Positions 50,036-57,676 of a DNA stretch of 63,529 nucleotides are shown here, piece after piece; position 1 is the first letter of the stretch, and each line of letters starts with the position of its first letter. The notes under the pieces are model-generated. The model did no database searches. It saw nothing but the letters and a program-made list of their open reading frames with translations, and was not told the DNA's origin. A program made the position numbers and the translations under genes. The stretch spans positions 1-63,529 of the forward strand of contig CACLYQ010000003.1 in the NCBI GenBank assembly GCA_902611175.1, read 5' to 3'. The stretch comes from an uncultured Pelagibacteraceae bacterium. GTDB lineage: Bacteria; Pseudomonadota; Alphaproteobacteria; Pelagibacterales; Pelagibacteraceae.

Positions 50036-51211
50036 ATGTCTAAAATTAAAGATATAAGAACAAAAGTATATCAATGGAATGGTAAAACAGTTCCTCCACA
50101 AAATAATTTTTGCACAAATGCATCGGATTTACTCTATGAAAAATCAGATGCCATGGGTTCTTTCAGATTTCATGAATGGTTAATTTGTGAAATTGAAACT
50201 GATGATGGTCATATTGGAATTGGTAATGCAGCTCTTGCACCTCAGTTAGTAAAAAAAACTATTGATGAGTATCTTAAACCATTAGCTATAGGGGAAGATC
50301 CTTTTGATTATACTTACATCTGGGAAAAAATGTATAGAAGAACTCATGCATGGGGAAGAAGAGGTTTGGGTATGGTTGCAATATCTGCAATTGATATTGC
50401 TATTTGGGATATATTAGGAAAGTTAACTAACAAACCCGTATTTAAATTGTTAGGGGGTAGAACAAAAGAAAAGATACCTGTTTATGCATCAAAACTTTAT
50501 AGCCAACCTATCAAAGATTTACAAAATGAAGCTGAAAAATATAAAAAACAAGGTTTTAAAATGTTTAAAATGAGATTTGGTTGGGGGCCAAAAGATGGTC
50601 CTGAAGGTATGAGAAAAAACATTGAACTTGTAGAAGCTGTAAGAGAAGTAATCGGGGATGATACTGACTTAATGTTAGAATGTTATATGGGTTGGAACCT
50701 AGATTATTCTAAAAGAATGATACCTAAATTGTTAAAATTTAATCCAAGATGGTTAGAAGAACCAGTTATTGCTGATGATATTCATGGGTATGCGGAACTG
50801 AATAATATGAACGCTATACCAATTTCTGGGGGAGAACATGAATTTAATCTATTTGGTTTTAAACAATTGTTAGACCTCAAAGCAGTTAGCTACATTCAAT
50901 ATGATAATAATAGAGTTGGTGGATTTACAATCGCTCAGAAAATAAATGCTCTTGCAGAGGCTTATCAAGTTCCAGTAATTCCACATGCAGGTCAAATGCA
51001 TAACTATCATTTAACAATGTCGAATTTTAATTGTCCTATCTCAGAGTTTTTTCCAGTTCATGATGTAGAAATTGGTAACGAACTATTTTATTATATTTTT
51101 GAAGGTGATCCTGCTCCAATAGATGGAATGATAAATCTAGATGATAATGTTCCAGGTCTTGGGCTTAAGATTACAGATAAATATAAATCAGAATTTAAAA
51201 TTATTGAGTAA
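50036..51211 (+). CDS. enolase-superfamily acid-sugar dehydratase, L-rhamnonate dehydratase-like
   Basis: A 391-residue mandelate racemase/muconate lactonising-type enzyme. The capping domain spans about 1-140 and the barrel 145-370. The region [33 protein letters not shown] and [15 protein letters not shown] (catalytic His317) are like L-rhamnonate dehydratase. The metal ligands are E215 (LMLECYMGW), E241 and E267. The first is usually Asp in the relatives I remember, so Glu there is unusual. It would dehydrate the imported acid to a 2-keto-3-deoxy acid. It starts one base after the PdxA-like stop. Confidence 0.83.
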   Translation: MSKIKDIRTKVYQWNGKTVPPQNNFCTNASDLLYEKSDAMGSFRFHEWLICEIETDDGHIGIGNAALAPQLVKKTIDEYLKPLAIGEDPFDYTYIWEKMYRRTHAWGRRGLGMVAISAIDIAIWDILGKLTNKPVFKLLGGRTKEKIPVYASKLYSQPIKDLQNEAEKYKKQGFKMFKMRFGWGPKDGPEGMRKNIELVEAVREVIGDDTDLMLECYMGWNLDYSKRMIPKLLKFNPRWLEEPVIADDIHGYAELNNMNAIPISGGEHEFNLFGFKQLLDLKAVSYIQYDNNRVGGFTIAQKINALAEAYQVPVIPHAGQMHNYHLTMSNFNCPISEFFPVHDVEIGNELFYYIFEGDPAPIDGMINLDDNVPGLGLKITDKYKSEFKIIE

Positions 51212-52126
51212 TTAATAATTTTCTACTTCATTGATACTTGGCATTGAATTTGCAGCCCCCTCTTTAGTTGTAGAAATGCCAGCAACTTTATTAGAAAATT
51301 CTAATGCATCGACAATTTTTAACGATTTAGCTAATGCCACACTAAAAGCTCCATTAAATGCATCTCCTGCTCCAGTAGTATCTTTTACATCGTCTTTTAA
51401 TTTATGAGCGTCCACAAAATGGCTTTCGTTTCCATTTGAAAAATAAACTCCTTTAGAACCAAGGGTTATTAGAATATTTTTTACTCCTTTTTTTAAAAAT
51501 TCTTTAGCTGCATTTTCTATTTCAGATTTTGTTTCTATTTTCTTTTCTAAATAAAAACTAGCCTCAGTTTCATTTGGTGTAAAATAGTCTATGTTATTAA
51601 AGTCATTCTCAGATATTTTTGAAGCCGGAGCTGGATTTAAAATAGTAATTGATCCAGTATCTTTAGCTTTTTGTAAAGCATAACTAGTAACATCATATGG
51701 TGTTTCTAATTGTGTTAAGAATATATCTGACTTCTCGATTGCTTTTAAATTATTATCTATATCAGAACTATTTAAAGTGCCAGCAGCGCCTGGTATGATG
51801 TTTATTGCATTATCACCCGTATTAGCATTAATCATAATACCAGCAACACCAGTTGAGTGATTTTTATCTTTAATAATATAATCGGTATTTACTCCAGAGG
51901 ATTTATATAAATTTAGCGCCATTTCAGCATTATTATCATCACCTATTTTTGTAATAAAACTTATGTTTCCGCCAAGTCTTGCTGCAGCAATGGCTTGGTT
52001 AGATCCTTTTCCACCAGGTCCTATTAAGTGTTTTGTTCCTAAAATAGTTTGACCCACTTCAGGAATTTTTTCACCAATAAAACATAAGTCTGCAACAAAT
52101 ACTCCAAATACACATATAGATTTCAT
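51212..52126 (-). CDS. rbsK: ribokinase-like PfkB family sugar kinase
   Basis: A 304-residue PfkB-type kinase. It has the N-terminal glycine motif LIGPGGKGSNQAIAAARLGG, ILNPAPA, TPNETEA, and the catalytic block DTTGAGDAFNGAFSVAL near residue 250. The GPGGKGSNQA form is typical of ribokinase. In the inositol setting a 5-dehydro-2-deoxygluconokinase (IolC) is possible but less like the motifs. It is the last gene of the CUT2 ABC run, 4 bp after the RbsD/FucU-like gene, with convergent overlap-free spacing to the dehydratase. Confidence 0.85.
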   Translation of the reverse strand: MKSICVFGVFVADLCFIGEKIPEVGQTILGTKHLIGPGGKGSNQAIAAARLGGNISFITKIGDDNNAEMALNLYKSSGVNTDYIIKDKNHSTGVAGIMINANTGDNAINIIPGAAGTLNSSDIDNNLKAIEKSDIFLTQLETPYDVTSYALQKAKDTGSITILNPAPASKISENDFNNIDYFTPNETEASFYLEKKIETKSEIENAAKEFLKKGVKNILITLGSKGVYFSNGNESHFVDAHKLKDDVKDTTGAGDAFNGAFSVALAKSLKIVDALEFSNKVAGISTTKEGAANSMPSINEVENY

Positions 52127-52130
52127 TTAA

Positions 52131-52592
52131 TTAAGACCAGACTTTACCGTCAGGAAGAATAACTCCTTTAGTAATAATAAAACATCCAAAAGGTCGAGCA
52201 TCTGTAGTGGTTACAATACAATATGCTTTTTTTGCTTCTTCATAAAAATTTTGTCTTGAAATTGATCCAACTTTCCATTGGGGACCAGAATTATTTTTTA
52301 CTGCTTCAATAAATTCTTTATGAGTTTCAGTTAGTTCCTTTGGATTATCATCTACTTCCATTCTAAGAGCAGGTGAGCCCCCTTGTGATACGATAAAACT
52401 ATCTAATGGAAAAACAGATAAAATTGCATTTGCTGCACTTTTAATATCTACCCCATCTAATCGTATTACATTCTTGTTCATAGAGTTTGCAGGAAAATTA
52501 GCATCAGCAAGAATAATTTTCTCACCATGACCCATTGATCTTAAATGAAAAAGTAAATCAGGGCTTAAAACTGGGTTAATATTTATTAACAT
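52131..52592 (-). CDS. RbsD/FucU family sugar mutarotase
   Basis: A 153-residue protein of the RbsD/FucU fold. It contains LININPVLSPDLLFHLRSMGHGEKIILADANFP (with the catalytic-type His) and the C-terminal TTTDARPFGCFIITKGVI. The length and the YCIVTTTDARPFG ending are closer to FucU, the L-fucose mutarotase, than to short RbsD ribose pyranase. These proteins interconvert ring forms of the imported sugar so that the kinase or dehydrogenase can act. A terminator hairpin separates it from the upstream SBP gene. Confidence 0.85.
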   Translation of the reverse strand: MLININPVLSPDLLFHLRSMGHGEKIILADANFPANSMNKNVIRLDGVDIKSAANAILSVFPLDSFIVSQGGSPALRMEVDDNPKELTETHKEFIEAVKNNSGPQWKVGSISRQNFYEEAKKAYCIVTTTDARPFGCFIITKGVILPDGKVWS

Positions 52593-52613
52593 TAAAATAT
52601 TATATTACATAAA

Positions 52614-52647
52614 AAAAAAGGGTGGAATAAAAATTCCACCCTTTTTT
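52614..52647 (-). terminator. strong hairpin after the CUT2 substrate-binding protein gene
   Basis: GGGTGGAAT pairs with ATTCCACCC around an AAAA loop, and flanking A6/T6 tracts extend the stem to 15 bp and give a T-rich tail in both directions. It lies 19 nt after the SBP stop and before the mutarotase gene. It has the full form of an intrinsic terminator, so rbsD/rbsK expression would depend on read-through. Confidence 0.85.
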
Positions 52648-52666
52648 AAAAGTTATAGACTAATGA

Positions 52667-53599
52667 TTATTTAAAATCGTTAGCGTTTTCTTTTGTTACT
52701 AGTTGTGTTCCAGTATCAATGTTTGGATCAATACTTCCACCATTAGCTAGCTCAAGTGCATATTTAACACCGTAAGCACCCATGTTATATGAGAACTGTG
52801 CAATAGTTGCAGTCATTTCACCTTTTAAGATACTTGTAGCAGCATCTGGAGTTGCATCAAAACCAACAACAACAACATCATTCATATCTGCATCTTTAAG
52901 AGCTTGCATAGCACCTAAGCCCATATTGTCATTTGAAGCAAATATTGCTTTGATGTTAGGATTTTTCAAAATAATAGACTCAGTAACTGATCTACCTTTT
53001 GCTGTATCCCACTCAGCAGTTTGAGTAGCAACTATATTTAAACCACAATTTTTAAATCCTTTAATTGCACCGTCTCTTCTTAGTAAAGCAGTTGATTGAG
53101 ACTCTATTCCAGTCAAAATTGCAACATCTGAACCTTTTGGAGTTTTGTCACAAATGAACTTAGCAGCTAATTCTGCTCCATTCATATTGTTAGTTCCAAT
53201 AAAAGTAACACCTTCATTGATCCCTTTTGTATCTACGAATACAACTGGAACACCACTTTTGATAGCGTCATCTACAATTGGAGCAAATGCATTTGGATCT
53301 CCTGGTGCAAGAGCTAAAGCATCAACACCTTTAGCAAGTTGGTCTTCCACTTGGTTAATTTGCGCTTGAACATCACCTTCTTGAGGTGGCGCAACCAAGA
53401 TTAGCTTAACACCTAATTTTTTAGCTTCTTCTTCAGCACCTTTTGTAACAGAAGCCCAGAAAGGATTTCCAGACCCAGGACCTTTAATACTGAACAAGAT
53501 TTTTTTACCATGACCATCAGCAAAAGAAGCTGAAATCATGCTTATCGATAAAAAAATTGCTGATACTAAAACAACGATTTTTCTTGATAGTTCTCTCAT
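52667..53599 (-). CDS. CUT2 sugar ABC transporter substrate-binding protein (RbsB-like)
   Basis: A 310-residue periplasmic binding protein of type 1 fold. A signal peptide (residues 1-27) ends near SFA/DGHG. It contains LFSIKGPGSGNPFWASVTKGAEEE, ILVAPPQEGDVQAQINQVEDQL-type and FASNDNMGLGAMQALKDA segments of the RbsB family. Candidate ligands are ribose, fructose or, given the linked iolD, myo-inositol. It follows the permease gene by 107 bp and is trailed by a terminator. A short run of Glu/Lys ends the protein. Confidence 0.9.
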   Translation of the reverse strand: MRELSRKIVVLVSAIFLSISMISASFADGHGKKILFSIKGPGSGNPFWASVTKGAEEEAKKLGVKLILVAPPQEGDVQAQINQVEDQLAKGVDALALAPGDPNAFAPIVDDAIKSGVPVVFVDTKGINEGVTFIGTNNMNGAELAAKFICDKTPKGSDVAILTGIESQSTALLRRDGAIKGFKNCGLNIVATQTAEWDTAKGRSVTESIILKNPNIKAIFASNDNMGLGAMQALKDADMNDVVVVGFDATPDAATSILKGEMTATIAQFSYNMGAYGVKYALELANGGSIDPNIDTGTQLVTKENANDFK

Positions 53600-53706
53600 A
53601 AATTTCCCCTTTAATAATTATTAAAACTTAATTTAATAAAATTTTTAAAAAAAATTCAACTGTTTACAAGGTCTCTAATGAGAGCAACTATTCAACTTTG
53701 ACGTGA

Positions 53707-54720
53707 TTATTTTCTCGTGCCGAAATCTCTTCTTAAAACATCCACGTAAACTGCTAATACAATAATCGAGCCAATCAATACTTGTTGCCAGAAAGAACTT
53801 ACATCCATCAAATTAAGTCCATTTCTTAAAATTCCCATAATCATTACTCCGGCAAAAACTCCAAGAACAGTTCCTCTACCACCAAAGAAACTAGCTCCGC
53901 CAATTATACATGCTGCGATAGCATCCAATTCAGATTGTAATCCTGCATTAGGATAACCAGAGTCTGTTCTTCCTGCTAAAATTAATGCACCAATACCTGA
54001 TAAAAATCCACAAAGTGAATAAACAATTATTAAAATTTTATTTACATTAATTCCAGAGGCTCTTGCTGCACTTGGGTTACCACCAATTGCATAAATCCAC
54101 TTTCCTGTTCGACTATGATTTAAGAAAACCCAAAAAACAAAATATACAACAGCAATTAGAACTAAGCTTACGGGGAGATATTGAGATTTCTCTAATCCTA
54201 ACCAGGTAAGATCTATTCTACCATGACCTAGGTATCTAACTTCATCGGTAAATCCACTTATGGGTGTTCCGCCTGATATTAGGTTTCCTGTTCCTCTAAA
54301 AATATAAAGAGTTCCTAAAGTCATTATAAAAGGATGAGGCATTCTTAATAGTGTTATCCCCAAACCATTTATCAACCCACATAAAAATCCAGCAAATAAA
54401 GGTACTAGAACAACTATAAACCAAGGTGCTCCAGCTTTAGCTACTATTGCTAAAATCATCAATGAAAGCATCATTATTGAGCCAACTGATAGATCTATAC
54501 CCGCAGTCACAATAACCATAAAAACACCTAAAGCTAACATTGATTGCCAAGATATTTGTTTGAATACGTTCGTTACATTTCTCCAAGACAAGAAGACATC
54601 TGGTTGCAAAATATGCATTACCAAGATCATGATAACTAATAATAGTAAAATCCCATATTTTTCAAAATATGGAATAAGTTTTACATATAAGCTATCTTGT
54701 TTTTTTTCCTTATCGTCCAT
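53707..54720 (-). CDS. CUT2 sugar ABC transporter permease (RbsC/FrcC-like)
   Basis: A 337-residue permease with about nine or ten helices. It contains MLALGVFMVIVTAGIDLSVGS, the conserved RbsC segment, GLINGLGITLLRMPHPFIMTLG, YAIGGNPSAARASGINV and CIIGGASFFGGRGTVLGVF. The ATG at 54720 is used. A longer frame from 54756 would overlap the ATPase gene by 35 bp and adds only a polar leader. It starts one base after the ATPase stop. Confidence 0.9.
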   Translation of the reverse strand: MDDKEKKQDSLYVKLIPYFEKYGILLLLVIMILVMHILQPDVFLSWRNVTNVFKQISWQSMLALGVFMVIVTAGIDLSVGSIMMLSLMILAIVAKAGAPWFIVVLVPLFAGFLCGLINGLGITLLRMPHPFIMTLGTLYIFRGTGNLISGGTPISGFTDEVRYLGHGRIDLTWLGLEKSQYLPVSLVLIAVVYFVFWVFLNHSRTGKWIYAIGGNPSAARASGINVNKILIIVYSLCGFLSGIGALILAGRTDSGYPNAGLQSELDAIAACIIGGASFFGGRGTVLGVFAGVMIMGILRNGLNLMDVSSFWQQVLIGSIIVLAVYVDVLRRDFGTRK

Positions 54721-54721
54721 T

Positions 54722-55471
54722 TTATTTTTTTCCCATAATCCAACCAATGACTTCATCTCTTGAAGTTTTATCTAATTGAGACTCAGCAAAGTTTGTTCCT
54801 TGAAAAAGTGCCATTACTCTGTCGCAAACAGTAAAAATATCATCCATTCTATGACTTATTACTATAACACCTACGCCAGTACTTTTTAATTTGTTAATTA
54901 AGTCTAATACTTTTCCAACTTCTTTTATTGCTAAAGCAGCAGTTGGTTCATCCATTATAACAACTTTGGCATTAAATGCTGTTGACCTAGCTATTGCAAC
55001 TGCTTGTCTTTGTCCTCCAGATAATTCCTCTACTTTCTGATCAGCACTTTTAACATTTATTTTTAGTTTCTCTAAGTGTGCGCTTGTCATTTCTTGAATT
55101 TTTTTAAAATCTAGAAATTTTAAGAAGCCAATATTTTTTGTAGGCTCTCTTCCTAAGAATATATTTTCTCCAATAGGTAAATTACCTGCCAATGCAAGAT
55201 CTTGATAAACCATTTCTAAACCTAAATTTTGAGAGTCTTTTGGGCTATCTAACACATGTTCTTTGCCCTCAAAAAATAAAGCACCTGCACTTGGTTTGTA
55301 CAAACCAGATAAAACTTTCATTAGAGTAGATTTGCCTGCACCATTATCTCCCACTACACCTAAACATTCACCTTCGTGCACTTTTAAATTTACATTTTCT
55401 AAAGCAGTTATTGTACCAAAATACTTTGTGATACCTTTAGCCTCTAAGAGCAATTTATTTGTTGAAGTCAT
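54722..55471 (-). CDS. CUT2 sugar ABC transporter ATPase, single-domain (FrcA-like)
   Basis: A 249-residue ATPase with one nucleotide-binding domain: Walker A LGVVGDNGAGKSTLMKVL, signature VEELSGGQRQAVAIARS, Walker B AKVVIMDEPTAAL and the switch histidine in VIVISHRMDD. RbsA-type CUT2 ATPases have two domains in about 500 residues. The one-domain form resembles FrcA of the fructose system, and it must dimerise. It follows the hydroxyacid dehydrogenase gene by 22 bp and may be part of a long transcript starting at iolD. Confidence 0.9.
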   Translation of the reverse strand: MTSTNKLLLEAKGITKYFGTITALENVNLKVHEGECLGVVGDNGAGKSTLMKVLSGLYKPSAGALFFEGKEHVLDSPKDSQNLGLEMVYQDLALAGNLPIGENIFLGREPTKNIGFLKFLDFKKIQEMTSAHLEKLKINVKSADQKVEELSGGQRQAVAIARSTAFNAKVVIMDEPTAALAIKEVGKVLDLINKLKSTGVGVIVISHRMDDIFTVCDRVMALFQGTNFAESQLDKTSRDEVIGWIMGKK

Positions 55472-55493
55472 TTAATTTAAATTAAAAAAAAAA

Positions 55494-56513
55494 TTAATTA
55501 ATTGCAACAGGTTTTGACCTTAAAAGATGAACAGTTTTTCTTAGAGCTTTTTTACAAAATCTTGGATTAAGATTTTTTGAAATTAATTTCATATCTTCGA
55601 AAACAATATTGCCCATTTCCTTGAACGCCTCGTCTAAAGCGCCCGCTCTATGTGCTGAGAATAAAACATTTTTTAATTTTCTTATTGGGTCATTTTTTTT
55701 AACTGGTTCTTCCGGAAAAACGTCAAGTGCTGCATAAATATCACCTTTTTTAAGTCTATTTTTTAAATCTTTAAAATTAACGACTGCAGCTCTACTCATT
55801 AGTATAAAAAGTGAGTTTGATTTCATAAAATTGAGTAATTTTTTATCAATCAGTCCTTTGTTTTTTGTAGTAATTGCAGCAAGTACATAAATAACTTCAC
55901 ATTCTTTAAACATTTTTTTTAAAGTAATTGGTTTATATCCTTGATTAATTATTTTTTTGTTTGGTATCCAAGGATCATAGATATTTATTTTACTCGAAAA
56001 TGGTTTCAATAATGGAACTAAAGCTTTCCCTAGGTCTCCATATCCCAATAATCCAATTTTTTTGTCTGATAACAATGAAGCCTTAAGATTTCCATCTAAT
56101 CCATACTTTTCCTTTTTATTAATAAAATCCTGATTTGCTCCATGAATATTTCTAAGAAGAGAGAGTGTAAATCCAAGCGCAATTTCTGCGACTGGTTTTG
56201 AGAAAACAGGTGAAGTTGCAATAACGTGAATACCTTTATCAAAGCAATAATTATAATCCATATTATCTAAAAAGTTGCTTTCGACATTTATTACTGCTTT
56301 CAACTTTTTTGCTTTTATTAATAAAAATTTAGGAAGATCAGGCTGTCCAATTATAAATTTCGCTTTATGAATATTATTAATATAAAATTTTTGTTTATTT
56401 ATTTTAGGTGCGAAAATTAGCTTAAATTTATTTTTTAACTCAATTAATTTTGGTTTTGAAAAAATAAGCTCCATAGTTCTTGGATACGGATCAACAATTG
56501 CAATATCTTTCAT
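55494..56513 (-). CDS. D-isomer-specific 2-hydroxyacid dehydrogenase
   Basis: A 339-residue NAD-dependent dehydrogenase. It has the nucleotide-binding IGLLGYGDLGKALVPLL, and the catalytic triad regions FILMSRAAVVNFKDL (Arg), DVFPEEPVKK (Glu) and VLFSAHRAGALDEAF (His). The N-terminal domain is diverged from phosphoglycerate dehydrogenase, so the substrate is uncertain, perhaps a sugar-derived 2-keto acid. It lies 3 bp after the Gfo/Idh/MocA gene in the iolD run. Confidence 0.82.
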   Translation of the reverse strand: MKDIAIVDPYPRTMELIFSKPKLIELKNKFKLIFAPKINKQKFYINNIHKAKFIIGQPDLPKFLLIKAKKLKAVINVESNFLDNMDYNYCFDKGIHVIATSPVFSKPVAEIALGFTLSLLRNIHGANQDFINKKEKYGLDGNLKASLLSDKKIGLLGYGDLGKALVPLLKPFSSKINIYDPWIPNKKIINQGYKPITLKKMFKECEVIYVLAAITTKNKGLIDKKLLNFMKSNSLFILMSRAAVVNFKDLKNRLKKGDIYAALDVFPEEPVKKNDPIRKLKNVLFSAHRAGALDEAFKEMGNIVFEDMKLISKNLNPRFCKKALRKTVHLLRSKPVAIN

Positions 56514-56516
56514 TAT

Positions 56517-57671
56517 CTATAACAGAATTTTTTTTACTTCTTCTTCTGTAAATCTTTTTGGTTTTTCACACTTAGTTTTTATTTTTTGAGGTATTCCAGT
56601 TGTTGCAGCTTTCATAGTAGATTCAATTATATCTAAAACATGAAGAGATAGCTCTCCTGAACATCGATGTTTTTTCTTTTTTTCTATTGAATATAACATC
56701 TCAGACATCCCAACACTTCTATAGTTTGCATTTGTTGGTGACTCATTTGATCTACCGCTTGCAGATGTAATATTTATTTTTCCTAAATGCATTTTATCGG
56801 TTTTATGTTCGCCCCAACGACCACCTTCAGTAACAGAAATATAAACAGATCCACCAAACATATTTGGATCAGGGACAATAATTGATCCTTTAGTTCCATA
56901 AAGTTCCATATGATTTCTTTGATGATTAATAACATCAAAGGATAAAGTAACTTGAATAATTGCTTCATTATGAAATTGAATTGTTGCTAAATAAGTAGTT
57001 GGTGTTTCAACCTTAAATGTTTTTCCTTTATTTGGACCTGCTCTATAATTCCTTCTTTTAAATGCCGTTAATGTTCTTCCTTGCACCTGTTTAGCTGGCC
57101 CTAAAAGATTAACAAGCGTTGTAAAAAAATAAGGACCCATATCTATGACTGGTCCTCCCTCTTTTTTATACCAAGATTCTGGTTTTGGATGAAAGTTTTC
57201 AACACCAGGAAATGCAAAGATTGCATTTCCAAGTTTGATTTGTCCAATCAAATCAGAGTCAATTAATTCCTTTGCTTTTTGTCCACCTCCTCCAAGAAAA
57301 GTATCTGGCGCATTCCCTATGTATAATTTTTTTTGTTTTGCCAAAGCCACTAGCTCTTTTCCTTTTTGAAAGTATGTTGCTAATGGTTTTTCTGAATAAA
57401 CATGCTTGCCTGCATTTAATACTTTTTTTGATACAGAATAATGTGATTGAGGAATTGTTAAATTTAAAATTACCTCAATATCTTTATCTTTTAGTATTTC
57501 ATTAACAGTCATTGATTTGATGTTGTATAATTTCGCACATTTTTCAGCTGCTTTTTGATTAATATCCGCACAAGCAACGATTTTGAAATTATTAAAATAT
57601 TGGTGTCCCCTAAAATATGTTTCTGCGATATGGCCACATCCTATGAGACCAACCTTAAAAACTTTATTCAT
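56517..57671 (-). CDS. Gfo/Idh/MocA family oxidoreductase (inositol dehydrogenase-like)
   Basis: A 384-residue NAD(P)-dependent sugar or inositol dehydrogenase. It has VGLIGCGHIAETYF, the catalytic lysine in YSEKPLATYF (EKP motif) and GGPVIDMGPYFFTTLVNLLG. In the last the usual histidine of D-x3-H is replaced, as in a common subgroup. It may supply the inositol dehydrogenase (IolG) step next to iolD, or oxidise another cyclitol. It starts 5 bp after the iolD stop. The long C-terminal domain and extra basic tail are typical of marine members. Confidence 0.83.
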   Translation of the reverse strand: MNKVFKVGLIGCGHIAETYFRGHQYFNNFKIVACADINQKAAEKCAKLYNIKSMTVNEILKDKDIEVILNLTIPQSHYSVSKKVLNAGKHVYSEKPLATYFQKGKELVALAKQKKLYIGNAPDTFLGGGGQKAKELIDSDLIGQIKLGNAIFAFPGVENFHPKPESWYKKEGGPVIDMGPYFFTTLVNLLGPAKQVQGRTLTAFKRRNYRAGPNKGKTFKVETPTTYLATIQFHNEAIIQVTLSFDVINHQRNHMELYGTKGSIIVPDPNMFGGSVYISVTEGGRWGEHKTDKMHLGKINITSASGRSNESPTNANYRSVGMSEMLYSIEKKKKHRCSGELSLHVLDIIESTMKAATTGIPQKIKTKCEKPKRFTEEEVKKILL

Positions 57672-57676
57672 GAATT

